NCBI GenBank assembly: GCA_964388785.1
Contig: CAYMBX010000010.1
Coordinates: forward strand, 1-32,576
DNA: 32,576 bases
Direction: 5' to 3'
From: VGKU01 sp964388785
GTDB taxonomy: Bacteria; Patescibacteriota; Patescibacteriia; UBA9934; GWF2-40-263
Within the stretch, counting starts at the first letter, position 1; every line of letters starts with the position of its first letter. Under the pieces are notes generated by a model. It was not told the DNA's origin and ran no database searches. It saw only the letters and a list, made by a program, of their open reading frames with translations. Below, in pieces: positions 14,616 to 21,108 of the stretch. The translations under genes were made by a program, and so were the position numbers.

Positions 14616-16328
14616 ATGATTAATTTGAAAAAACCGATTTTTTTCGCGCTGCTCCTCGCGGTTGTGGTCAGTCCGCTTATTCCGCGAGCTGGCGCGACCG
14701 ATGGACAGTGGTCAGAGCCCGTGGTTTCCGCAAACTGGGACTACGATCTCTACCAAGTCGATCGTCTTTCCTTGGGTAAAAATGTCCAAGGACCGTTTGA
14801 ATTTAACGACGCAGTTTTTTTGATCGAGCAAGCGAAATCCTGTAAATATCCCGACACCTGCTCGGTCGTGGATATGAATTTGCTCAAAGATGGGAAGATG
14901 CTTCGCGTCAATGACGTTTCTCCAAAGGTCACTTCGGCGTTTTGGCATCGCGCGCAAGACGGCCGGTTCATCTACACCATCGCTTCAACCAAGAAAGATC
15001 TTTGGACAACGCTCTATGAGTACCATCCAAAGACCGGTATTTCCGCTACACTCGGAACCGTTGAGCGAAAGACGGATGACTTGAATTATCTCGCGTCTGC
15101 GGTTGATGGCGATCGTGTGTACAATTCGATTCTTCAAAAGAATCAGAAAACGGGAGAGATTGAGATTAAGCTGTCTGTTTACGACACTGTCACCAAATAC
15201 ACACGTGACGACTTTACCTGGAATTTGAATGCGCCTTGGCAGGAAATTTTGGATGTCCGTGAGGATGTGGTTCTTGCGAAGTTTGGATTTGGCGGCGGAT
15301 TCACACAGCTCATCTTGATTGATGAAAAGCAACGAACCGTAAAAGACATTCCAGGGACATGGACGGCGCCGGATGGAAGTTTGACCGCCGCGCATTTCTT
15401 GCCGGACGGTACGGTTCAGTACTTCCAAAACTATCGTCTCTATACCTACAAGCCGGGAGCAGAAAGCGCGATGGAATCCGGTGGCGCGTATCTGAACTGG
15501 TTTATGCCTGCGGAAAAAGCGGTTCAGTTTACGAATGAACGCATGGCCTATGTCGATCCGGAAAATACCTTGTACGTCACAAGCGCATCCGGAGCGTCAA
15601 ACTTCGGGAAAGCGCTCGGCGGTGAATTTACACTGGACGGGGATACGATTTATTTCGAATCCTTGAACGGTCCCGTGAGTTACACATTCAGCACCAAGAC
15701 ATGGAAAGAACGTCATTTTCGCGTGACGGATTCATATGAGGATATTCTTGTGGGAGTCGATGCGAACGGAAACATTTGGTATGAAAACATCACCTCCGGA
15801 AAGACGATCCATATGGGATTTGGATCCGATCCTGTCCTGACTGACCGCGAACATGCGGTTTGGAAAGGAGCGGACGGAAATGTTTACCAAGCGACTTTTT
15901 CGTCGATCTTGGATCTCGGACAAGGTCAGGTGGAAGCATATAAAGCTCCTGATTCCAAAACCGTGTATCTCAAAAGCGGAAATAAGATGTGGCGCGTGAC
16001 GGATGCAACGACGTACTTCACGTGGTTTGATTCCTGGAGCGAGGTGAATTCGGTTTCTTCCCCGACACTCAAAGTGTATCTGGACGGAAGCACGTTTATG
16101 GGCGATGCACCTCTTGCACCTGGTACCCGCGTGAAAGCGAACAACAGTCCGAAGGTGTATGTATCCGGCACGGACGGCAGTTTGCACTGGATCGTTTCAG
16201 AAACCGTAGCGAATTCCATCTACGGATCCGGTTGGAACCAGGGAATTTTGGAAGTGACACCGGAGCGTTTGTGGAACTACGTTATGGGAGCAAACATCAA
16301 TTCGCATCAAGACGTGAAAGTGATTTAA
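14616..16328 (+). CDS. Secreted protein, probably beta-propeller, unrecognised
   Basis: 570 residues with a clear signal peptide (MINLKKPIFFALLLAVVVSP, cleavage near RAGA-T). The mature protein is made of many short beta-strand segments with recurring aromatic and Asp-Gly turns (DGRFIYTI, TAPDGSLTAAHFLPDGTVQY, DANGNIWYENI, GADGNVYQA), a pattern usual for beta-propeller folds. The last 80 residues (PLAPGTRVKANNSPKVYVSG, then GSLHWIVSE and YGSGWNQGI) resemble a domain that recurs at the ends of CPR surface proteins. No catalytic motif is visible. It has a strong promoter of its own and a bidirectional terminator. A cell-surface or extracellular binding role is inferred, with the ligand unknown. 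Confidence 0.75.
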   Translation: MINLKKPIFFALLLAVVVSPLIPRAGATDGQWSEPVVSANWDYDLYQVDRLSLGKNVQGPFEFNDAVFLIEQAKSCKYPDTCSVVDMNLLKDGKMLRVNDVSPKVTSAFWHRAQDGRFIYTIASTKKDLWTTLYEYHPKTGISATLGTVERKTDDLNYLASAVDGDRVYNSILQKNQKTGEIEIKLSVYDTVTKYTRDDFTWNLNAPWQEILDVREDVVLAKFGFGGGFTQLILIDEKQRTVKDIPGTWTAPDGSLTAAHFLPDGTVQYFQNYRLYTYKPGAESAMESGGAYLNWFMPAEKAVQFTNERMAYVDPENTLYVTSASGASNFGKALGGEFTLDGDTIYFESLNGPVSYTFSTKTWKERHFRVTDSYEDILVGVDANGNIWYENITSGKTIHMGFGSDPVLTDREHAVWKGADGNVYQATFSSILDLGQGQVEAYKAPDSKTVYLKSGNKMWRVTDATTYFTWFDSWSEVNSVSSPTLKVYLDGSTFMGDAPLAPGTRVKANNSPKVYVSGTDGSLHWIVSETVANSIYGSGWNQGILEVTPERLWNYVMGANINSHQDVKVI

Positions 16329-16357
16329 CCACTCGACAATCACATCAAAGAGAAAAT

Positions 16358-16385
16358 AAAAATCGTGGCGATTGCCACGATTTTT
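16358..16385. terminator. Bidirectional terminator between the secreted protein gene and rplS
   Basis: Perfect 12-bp stem AAAAATCGTGGC and its complement around the loop GATT, with T-runs on both strands. It ends transcription from both convergent genes. Confidence 0.85.
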
Positions 16386-16387
16386 GT

Positions 16388-16876
16388 TTACGCTTCGTAC
16401 GTTTCCTTCAGCTTGCGCTTGAAACGTTTGCGGAGATTCGTGATGAACGAGAGTTTTGCGCGACGCACGCGAGCGGTTTTCACCAGTTCGATTTTAGCGA
16501 TCACGGGGGAGTTGATCGGATAAATTTTCTCGACTCCGACTCCACCGCTGACTTTGCGAACCGTGAGTGTGCGGGAGACGCCGCTTCCACGCAGTCCAAG
16601 GATCATTCCTTCGAAGACCTGGATGCGTTGCCGTTCTTCTCCTTTGGGAGAAACATCGATGATACGCTCATGGATGCGCACCGTTTGCCCCGCTTTGAGA
16701 TCGCTGAAGTTAATCAGTTTCGCCTTGTGTGCGGGCTCTTGCGTCGTTTCTTCTGCCACTTTCACAGCCGGTTCCTCTACAGGCTGCTCGGTGGATTCAG
16801 TCGGCTGTGTCGGTTCTGGAGCTGTGGTCGGCTCATCGGATGGAGCCGCAGATGGGTTTTGTGTTTCGTCTGACAT
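16388..16876 (-). CDS. rplS: Ribosomal protein bL19 with acidic N-terminal extension
   Basis: 162 residues from the ATG at 16876 (MSDETQNPSAAPSDEP). The L19 core starts near residue 53 (AKLINFSDLKAGQTVRIHER) and is complete: VFEGMILGLRGSGVSRT, RKVSGGVGVEKIYP and the basic C-terminus. L19 sits at the 30S-50S interface. Usual length is about 115 residues; the extra 50 are a Pro/Glu/Thr-rich, acidic, probably disordered tail. A second in-frame ATG at 16912 would add 12 residues and has no Shine-Dalgarno sequence either. The upstream CMP kinase gene ends at 16961, so co-transcription is likely. Confidence 0.93.
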   Translation of the reverse strand: MSDETQNPSAAPSDEPTTAPEPTQPTESTEQPVEEPAVKVAEETTQEPAHKAKLINFSDLKAGQTVRIHERIIDVSPKGEERQRIQVFEGMILGLRGSGVSRTLTVRKVSGGVGVEKIYPINSPVIAKIELVKTARVRRAKLSFITNLRKRFKRKLKETYEA

Positions 16877-16960
16877 AAAGTCGTTTTCATCATGTGAGAG
16901 GACCGTTCCCATAGGGCAGACGTTCGTACAGATGATGTATTGAATAAAAGCGCCAAAATA

Positions 16961-17512
16961 TTACGAAATCTCTTTCATTTTGTCAAGAATCGCTTGAATG
17001 ATCGATTCCGGGGTCATCGTTGTGGTATCGAGCACGAGATCGTAATTGTGCCGGTCGAGGTAGTCGAGGTTGTAGTACTGCTGATAGCGTTTTTGGTCGG
17101 AAGCGAGCCGGTCGCGGACGCGTTGTTTGACCTCTTCGGCAGATACGTACGGTTTTTCATCCGTGCGCAATCCTTGCTTGGACGCTTCAAAAATACGTCG
17201 TGCCGCTTCATCTTCATTCACATCCAAAAAAATTTTGAATGAGTGGGGGATGAAATGCCAGGAAAGACGTCCATCAATAATCAAATCATCTTGTTCCTTT
17301 CCGAGCTTTGTTTGATACGCATCGATATCATGGTCCGTGAACGCTTCTTTTTCTCCGAGCTGATTAAATTCATCAATGGTCATGCCGCGCTCTGCCGCAA
17401 GTTTTCCGCGCAAATCACCCATTGAATACCAGGGCATATTCAGTCGTTCTGAGAGTAATTTTGCGATGGTGGATTTTCCGGCGCCGGGGAGGCCGGTGAG
17501 CGTAATGATCAT
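16961..17512 (-). CDS. cmk: (d)CMP kinase, archaeal/type 2 family
   Basis: 183 residues. It phosphorylates CMP or dCMP with ATP for nucleotide supply. The P-loop GLPGAGKST is at residues 7-15, followed by MGDLRGKLAAERGMTIDEF, and DLIIDGRLSWHFIPHSFKIF contains the family's GRLSW motif. EDEAARRIF and a lid region rich in Arg follow. These match the shorter archaeal-type cytidylate kinases rather than the 220-residue bacterial Cmk. Its ATG overlaps the stop codon of the pseudouridine synthase gene by 4 nt (ATGA), showing translational coupling. A different small-molecule kinase specificity is possible but less likely. Confidence 0.8.
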   Translation of the reverse strand: MIITLTGLPGAGKSTIAKLLSERLNMPWYSMGDLRGKLAAERGMTIDEFNQLGEKEAFTDHDIDAYQTKLGKEQDDLIIDGRLSWHFIPHSFKIFLDVNEDEAARRIFEASKQGLRTDEKPYVSAEEVKQRVRDRLASDQKRYQQYYNLDYLDRHNYDLVLDTTTMTPESIIQAILDKMKEIS

Positions 17513-18432
17513 ACGGGCAGTTGTTTGAGAATGTATTCGAGTTCTTTGGGAAGCGGATCGACGAACGTCCGTTCGGTTCCATCCATGAGACGGATGCGCA
17601 GTTTATAAGCGTGTAGAAAAATTCGGTCAAGTTCCAATGGACGAATGTATTTCATGTAGGATTTTTTATAGAGCTTATCACCCACAATCGGATGGTCGAT
17701 GGCGCGAAAATGAACGCGAATTTGATGTGTGCGTCCCGTGTGGAGGACAACATGCGCGAGCGTATGCTTTTTGTAACGGCGTTCGACACTGTATTCCGTT
17801 TTCGCCTCTTTTCCTTCCTGAGAAGAGGGGCGTGCAACCATACGCCCGCGTGCGCGAGAGCGAGCGATTTTCAGATCAATCACATCGTGGTCTTTGGGCA
17901 ATGACCCATAGACAAGCGCGATGTATTCTTTATAAACAGACCGATTTTGAAATTGAGATTTGAGTGCACGAAATGTTGTTTCATTTTTGGCGATCACCAT
18001 GAGTCCCGAAACATCTTTATCAAGACGGTGCACAATTCCCGGCCGGCTGGGATCGTCGCCGACTTCTGCAATTTTAGGATCGCGTTCTAAGAGCGCATCC
18101 ACGATGGTCGGCCCGCCCGTGTATCCGTCAAATGAATGAATCACCAGTCCGGCGGGTTTGTGGATGACAAGCAAGTCCTCATTTTCGAAAAGAATATTCA
18201 GCAAAGGAATTTCTCCGGTTCGCACCGGCGGATGTGCAGTTTCAAGTTCCGGAAGTGTCACCCGATCGTCTGCTTTCAACCGATCGTTTGGTTTGCACGG
18301 CAGCGCATTGAGAAGAACAGAACCTGTCTTAATCAATTTTTGAATTTGCGCGCGAGAGAAATCGCTGTGTTTGGAAAGAAAAAGATCGACGCGTGTTCCT
18401 TCGTCAGACTCATGGGCGAGAAGTTCAGTCAT
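17509..18432 (-). CDS. RluD/RluC-family pseudouridine synthase
   Basis: 307 residues. It converts uridines in 23S rRNA to pseudouridine. An S4 RNA-binding domain occupies the first 60 residues (RVDLFLSKHSDFSRAQIQKL), and the catalytic domain has LVIHKPAGLVIH, then GIVHRLDKDVSGLMVIAKN with the catalytic Asp, and TGRTHQIRVHF. Length and order fit RluD. The ATG at 18432 is 3 nt beyond the stop of the upstream membrane protein gene, and the stop overlaps the CMP kinase start, so all three genes are coupled. Exact target uridines cannot be assigned, hence no gene symbol. Confidence 0.93.
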   Translation of the reverse strand: MTELLAHESDEGTRVDLFLSKHSDFSRAQIQKLIKTGSVLLNALPCKPNDRLKADDRVTLPELETAHPPVRTGEIPLLNILFENEDLLVIHKPAGLVIHSFDGYTGGPTIVDALLERDPKIAEVGDDPSRPGIVHRLDKDVSGLMVIAKNETTFRALKSQFQNRSVYKEYIALVYGSLPKDHDVIDLKIARSRARGRMVARPSSQEGKEAKTEYSVERRYKKHTLAHVVLHTGRTHQIRVHFRAIDHPIVGDKLYKKSYMKYIRPLELDRIFLHAYKLRIRLMDGTERTFVDPLPKELEYILKQLPV

Positions 18433-18435
18433 AGC

Positions 18436-18603
18436 TTAAAAGAGAACCTGAAAAAACAAACCGTAAAATAATAAAAGCATCATGGCGGCAATCAGGATCG
18501 CCGCAAATCCGATCACGCCTTCTTTGTCCTTTTCTTTCATGGCAATCCGAAGAAAGTAGACAGCAAAAATCATGAGAAGCATTCCGAGGACGAAGTAGGT
18601 CAT
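18436..18603 (-). CDS. 55-residue two-helix membrane protein abutting tRNA-Ile
   Basis: Starts at the ATG at 18603, only 5 nt past the CCA end of tRNA-Ile, and ends 3 nt before the pseudouridine synthase start. The product begins MTYFVLGMLLMIFAVYFLRI and has a second hydrophobic helix (FAAILIAAMMLLLFYGLFF) separated by a charged KEKDKEG loop, so it should be a helical hairpin in the membrane. No family is recognised. The frame is open upstream through the tRNA gene, but a start inside the tRNA is unlikely. No Shine-Dalgarno sequence exists; release of the tRNA by 3' processing would leave an mRNA with a 5-nt leader. Confidence 0.7.
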   Translation of the reverse strand: MTYFVLGMLLMIFAVYFLRIAMKEKDKEGVIGFAAILIAAMMLLLFYGLFFQVLF

Positions 18604-18608
18604 AGTGG

Positions 18609-18685
18609 TGGTGGGGGTGGATGGACTCGAACCATCGACCATCGAGGTATAAGCTCGATGCTCTAACCAGCTGAGCTACACCCCC
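18609..18685 (-). tRNA. tRNA-Ile (anticodon UAU), CCA encoded
   Basis: All arms pair perfectly: acceptor GGGGGTG/CACCCCC, D stem GCTC/GAGC, anticodon stem TCGAG/CTCGA with loop CTTATAC, T arm GATGG-TTCGAGT-CCATC, discriminator A and encoded CCA (18611-18609). The anticodon is therefore UAU, which reads AUA. Most bacteria read AUA with a CAU anticodon modified to lysidine by TilS; genomic UAU is rare. It heads an operon with a membrane protein, a pseudouridine synthase and the CMP kinase gene. Confidence 0.92.
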
Positions 18686-18697
18686 ATGAAGTGCGTT

Positions 18698-18725
18698 ACT
18701 ATAGTATATCATTGGTGTCTGTCAA
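18698..18725 (-). promoter_or_regulatory. Promoter of the tRNA-Ile operon
   Basis: TTGACA (18725-18720), 16-nt spacer, TATAGT (18703-18698) on the minus strand, about 12 nt upstream of the mature tRNA 5' end. It lies 9 nt from the long palindrome. Confidence 0.75.
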
Positions 18726-18733
18726 CCAATGGA

Positions 18734-18812
18734 GACCTCTGCAAAAGTCGCGATCTTGCGGTTTATCCCGCTAAGCGGGATAAACCGCAAGATCGCGACT
18801 TTTGCAGAGGTC
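18734..18812. repeat. 79-bp near-perfect palindrome between divergent promoters
   Basis: Two perfect 39-bp arms (18734-18772 and 18774-18812, outer ends GACCTCTGCAAAAGTCGCG) around one unpaired base. The tip is ATCCCGCTAAGCGGGAT, also seen at 9299-9315. It lies between the tRNA-Ile promoter and the -10 of the membrane protein gene at 18835, so it is not placed as a terminator for either gene. Confidence 0.9.
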
Positions 18813-18815
18813 CTA

Positions 18816-18824
18816 ATGGTATAA
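18816..18824 (+). promoter_or_regulatory. Extended -10 of the 18835 gene, predicted near-leaderless
   Basis: TGG followed by the consensus TATAAT (18819-18824) ends 9 nt before the ATG at 18835... the hexamer lies about 4 nt downstream of the palindrome edge, whose right arm would occupy the -35 region. There is no Shine-Dalgarno sequence. Confidence 0.6.
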
Positions 18825-18834
18825 TAACAACGCT

Positions 18835-19302
18835 ATGGATTTCACTTTTTCTTCGTTCGCGACATTTCTGTCGATTCTGTGGTTTTTGGTGTATTGGATC
18901 TTGGGCGGTGTGTTCTTTGCGGTGATCGCACTGCTCAGGCTCGGGCGGGTGCGCAAAGTTCGATTTAGCTGTCTTTTTACCATCTGGGCTCTTGTGGTTG
19001 CGATTGGCGCGGCGTTTAAGGGGCTTGAATTCAGCAGAGACGCCATCACCGAGTGCATGGGAAGTGCGATCACGAAAGCACAAACGGTGACCGCGGTGTT
19101 TGGTTGCGGAGCTGCGGGAGTGTTCGGTGCGTTTTTAATTGGGGCGCTCGCGATCACGCTTGGCGGATTTGTGATCTTTGCGATTTCGCGAACGAAGTCA
19201 AAGCCGTGGATTATTCTTGAACCTCAAGGGGAGGGAATGGAAGGGGAGTCGGCCGACCAGTTTGAAAATGAAGCGGAATCAAAGAGCAAATTTTTCAATT
19301 GA
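18835..19302 (+). CDS. Three-helix membrane protein, unrecognised
   Basis: 155 residues. Hydrophobic helices are seen at about residues 9-33 (FLSILWFLVYWILGGVFFAV), 45-62 (FTIWALVVAIGAAF) and 85-118 (a long Gly/Ala-rich stretch, possibly a helical hairpin). The C-terminal 35 residues are hydrophilic and acidic. There are Cys in the loop (TECMGS) and in the last helix. No family is recognised and no catalytic motif is seen. The start codon directly follows a consensus extended -10, and the stop codon TGA lies inside the -35 of the tRNA-Val promoter. Confidence 0.7.
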   Translation: MDFTFSSFATFLSILWFLVYWILGGVFFAVIALLRLGRVRKVRFSCLFTIWALVVAIGAAFKGLEFSRDAITECMGSAITKAQTVTAVFGCGAAGVFGAFLIGALAITLGGFVIFAISRTKSKPWIILEPQGEGMEGESADQFENEAESKSKFFN

Positions 19303-19327
19303 CATGTTGGTTTTCGTTTGATAGTGT
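19299..19327 (+). promoter_or_regulatory. tRNA-Val promoter overlapping the upstream stop codon
   Basis: TTGACA (19299-19304), 17-nt spacer, TAGTGT (19322-19327) with TGA extension. The -35 contains the TGA stop (19300-19302) of the membrane protein gene. Start is predicted about 10 nt before the tRNA. Confidence 0.7.
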
Positions 19328-19343
19328 TGCCGTGCTCTTGAAT

Positions 19344-19420
19344 GGGCGGTTAGCTCAGTTGGTTAGAGCGTTACATTGACATTGTAAAGGCCACTGGTTC
19401 GAATCCAGTACCGCCCACCA
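19344..19420 (+). tRNA. tRNA-Val (anticodon GAC), CCA encoded
   Basis: Acceptor GGGCGGT/ACCGCCC, D stem GCTC/GAGC, anticodon stem TTACA/TGTAA with loop TTGACAT, T arm ACTGG-TTCGAAT-CCAGT, discriminator A and encoded CCA (19418-19420). The anticodon GAC reads GUC and GUU. Confidence 0.97.
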
Positions 19421-19450
19421 AAAACACCCCGAGGTTTTCAGGGTGTTTTT
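19420..19450. terminator. Shared terminator of tRNA-Val and cca
   Basis: 10-bp stem AAAAACACCC/GGGTGTTTTT with an 11-nt loop, symmetrical A and T runs. The last A of the tRNA CCA begins the stem, and the cca stop codon (19438-19440) lies in the loop, so one hairpin serves two convergent genes. Confidence 0.8.
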
Positions 19451-20778
19451 GATTGGAGCCAACGTTTTGCCTGTTCGCGCGTGAGAATGCGTCCATCCAA
19501 TTGTTCGGTTCGAACACACTCGAGTAATTCTCGAATTTTCGGACCCGCTGGAAATCCCGCTTCCATAACGTCATTTCCGGAGATGAGCGGCGGAATCGGT
19601 TCACCTGCTTCCACCGACCAGCGTTCCTGGATTTCCTGCCTTCGTGTTGAAACGGCGGAGACCGAATCGTTGAGTCCGCGCACCGTGAGCGCATAGGTCA
19701 GCAACGTCCCACGTCCGTTCATAAAAAATTTCTCAAACGTCGACGCGGGAAGTGCCCGAATCGTGTCGGGTGTCCATGATTCACGTAGACGATGATTCAG
19801 CCAGAGGACATCTTGCGGTTCCGTGCGCAGACGCGAGCCTCGGGGAAGGGAATCGAGACCGGAGTTTGCCAGAATTCGGGTGATGTCTTCCTGTGTTCGG
19901 CTCTGAAGCAGAAGGGCGATTGTTACAGTCGGGTATCCTTCTGGTAGACGCTCGATTTGTTCAGAAGGAAGTTCGGGTTTTGAAAATCCAAAGATCACTT
20001 CAAACGCCCCCGTCCTTGTGAGCAGAGCCAGTGCGCGCGAGGGGTTTCGTGTGAGAGATTTCGCCAGTTCAACCCCAAGCGTCTCGCGTGGGACAATATG
20101 TTGTTTCCCTTCGGATGTCTCGCGTGTTTCCTGTATACGCGCGATGTTTGAGACGATCGCTTTTTGTGTTTCGGGTTCGATTTCAAAATGCAATTCAGAC
20201 GCGAATCGAATTGCGCGCAACATGCGTGAGAGATCCTCATCAAATCGTTGTGATGGATTTCCTACTGCGCGAATGAGCTTTTGTTTAATATCCCGTTCGC
20301 CTCCAAAAGGATCAACGAGTTCACCTGTACGCATATTGATGGCCATGGCGTTCATGGTGAAGTCGCGTCGTGAGAGGTCTTCTGAAAGGGGAAGATTGAT
20401 GTCAGACTGGACGTCAAATTCTTTGTAACCTCCTTTACTGTGCGGGTGGGCGCGTTCGGTTCTGGGAAGAGCAATATCAACCGCGTGATGGCGCGAAGGA
20501 TCCATGCCTTCGGGAATAAATTTGTAGACGCCAAATGTGCGACCGACAAAATCAATTTCTCCCAACACCGAAAACCAATCTTCGAGCTCTTTTTCCGGCA
20601 AACGACGAATCACAAAATCGAAATCAACGTCGAGCATTTTTCGTTTCATAAAGAGATCGCGCACCGCGCCTCCGACCAGATACAATTCCGCGTCCGGAAA
20701 TTCATCCAAAAATTTTTTCACAAAAAAAAGCGAACGATGCGTTTGCGTGAGAGCTTGTGTTTCCTCCTTCATGTTCAT
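19438..20778 (-). CDS. cca: CCA tRNA nucleotidyltransferase (class II)
   Basis: 446 residues from the ATG at 20778. It adds or repairs the 3' CCA of tRNAs. Class II motifs are complete: LVGGAVRDLF at residues 34-43, the metal-binding LDVDFDFV near residue 52, RRDFTMNAMA, and EDLSRMLRAIRFA with the nucleotide-selecting EDxxR. The frame continues to 20841, but a consensus extended -10 (TGC-TATAAT) lies between that point and 20778, exactly 9 nt before the ATG, so the shorter start is preferred. All three tRNAs in the window already encode CCA, so the enzyme may act mainly in repair. The C-terminus runs into the terminator shared with tRNA-Val. Confidence 0.92.
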   Translation of the reverse strand: MNMKEETQALTQTHRSLFFVKKFLDEFPDAELYLVGGAVRDLFMKRKMLDVDFDFVIRRLPEKELEDWFSVLGEIDFVGRTFGVYKFIPEGMDPSRHHAVDIALPRTERAHPHSKGGYKEFDVQSDINLPLSEDLSRRDFTMNAMAINMRTGELVDPFGGERDIKQKLIRAVGNPSQRFDEDLSRMLRAIRFASELHFEIEPETQKAIVSNIARIQETRETSEGKQHIVPRETLGVELAKSLTRNPSRALALLTRTGAFEVIFGFSKPELPSEQIERLPEGYPTVTIALLLQSRTQEDITRILANSGLDSLPRGSRLRTEPQDVLWLNHRLRESWTPDTIRALPASTFEKFFMNGRGTLLTYALTVRGLNDSVSAVSTRRQEIQERWSVEAGEPIPPLISGNDVMEAGFPAGPKIRELLECVRTEQLDGRILTREQAKRWLQSKTP

Positions 20779-20787
20779 ACGCGCTCC

Positions 20788-20796
20788 ATTATAGCA
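20788..20796 (-). promoter_or_regulatory. Extended -10 of cca, predicted near-leaderless
   Basis: TGC followed by the perfect hexamer TATAAT on the minus strand, 9 nt before the ATG at 20778. No -35 match or Shine-Dalgarno sequence. The remaining divergent intergenic region up to 21108 is AT-rich and holds only promoter-like signals. Confidence 0.6.
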
Positions 20797-21033
20797 CTGC
20801 ATGCGATTGTTCGCTTGTTTTTCAGTGAAAATATCGTGCATGTGAATAACCCTTTTTGTTTATACTGGTGTTAACAATTTAAACTGATTTTGGTCAAACG
20901 AGATATCGGCTAGATCGAGTTTTGATTTTTGAGAAAACATAGTTAAGAAGTTTTTACGAATTTTTTTGTGTAAATTTTGTGATGAGTTTCGCAATGTTAT
21001 GCACAGTTTTTGTTTTCTGGAGCAAGACATGTT

Positions 21034-21042
21034 TGGTATAAT
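21034..21042 (+). promoter_or_regulatory. Probable promoter of the surface-protein island
   Basis: TGG followed by TATAAT (21037-21042), with a weak TTCTGG-like -35 16-17 nt upstream. It would give a leader of about 60 nt before the first cohesin gene, without a Shine-Dalgarno sequence. Confidence 0.5.
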
Positions 21043-21108
21043 CTTTTTGAAATTTGACGCACCCACGTCACCTAACTCTTTATAACTTTGGCCCTAAATT
21101 TTTTTGCT

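Noticed and set aside
18604..18642. Start of the 55-residue membrane protein inside tRNA-Ile
   Set aside because: The upstream residues would be encoded by the tRNA itself; the first Met after the CCA end fits a membrane protein start.
20842..21036. AT-rich region with TTATGCACA, similar to a DnaA box, considered as an origin
   Set aside because: Only one near-match and no cluster of boxes, no dnaA or dnaN gene nearby; best explained as a divergent promoter region.
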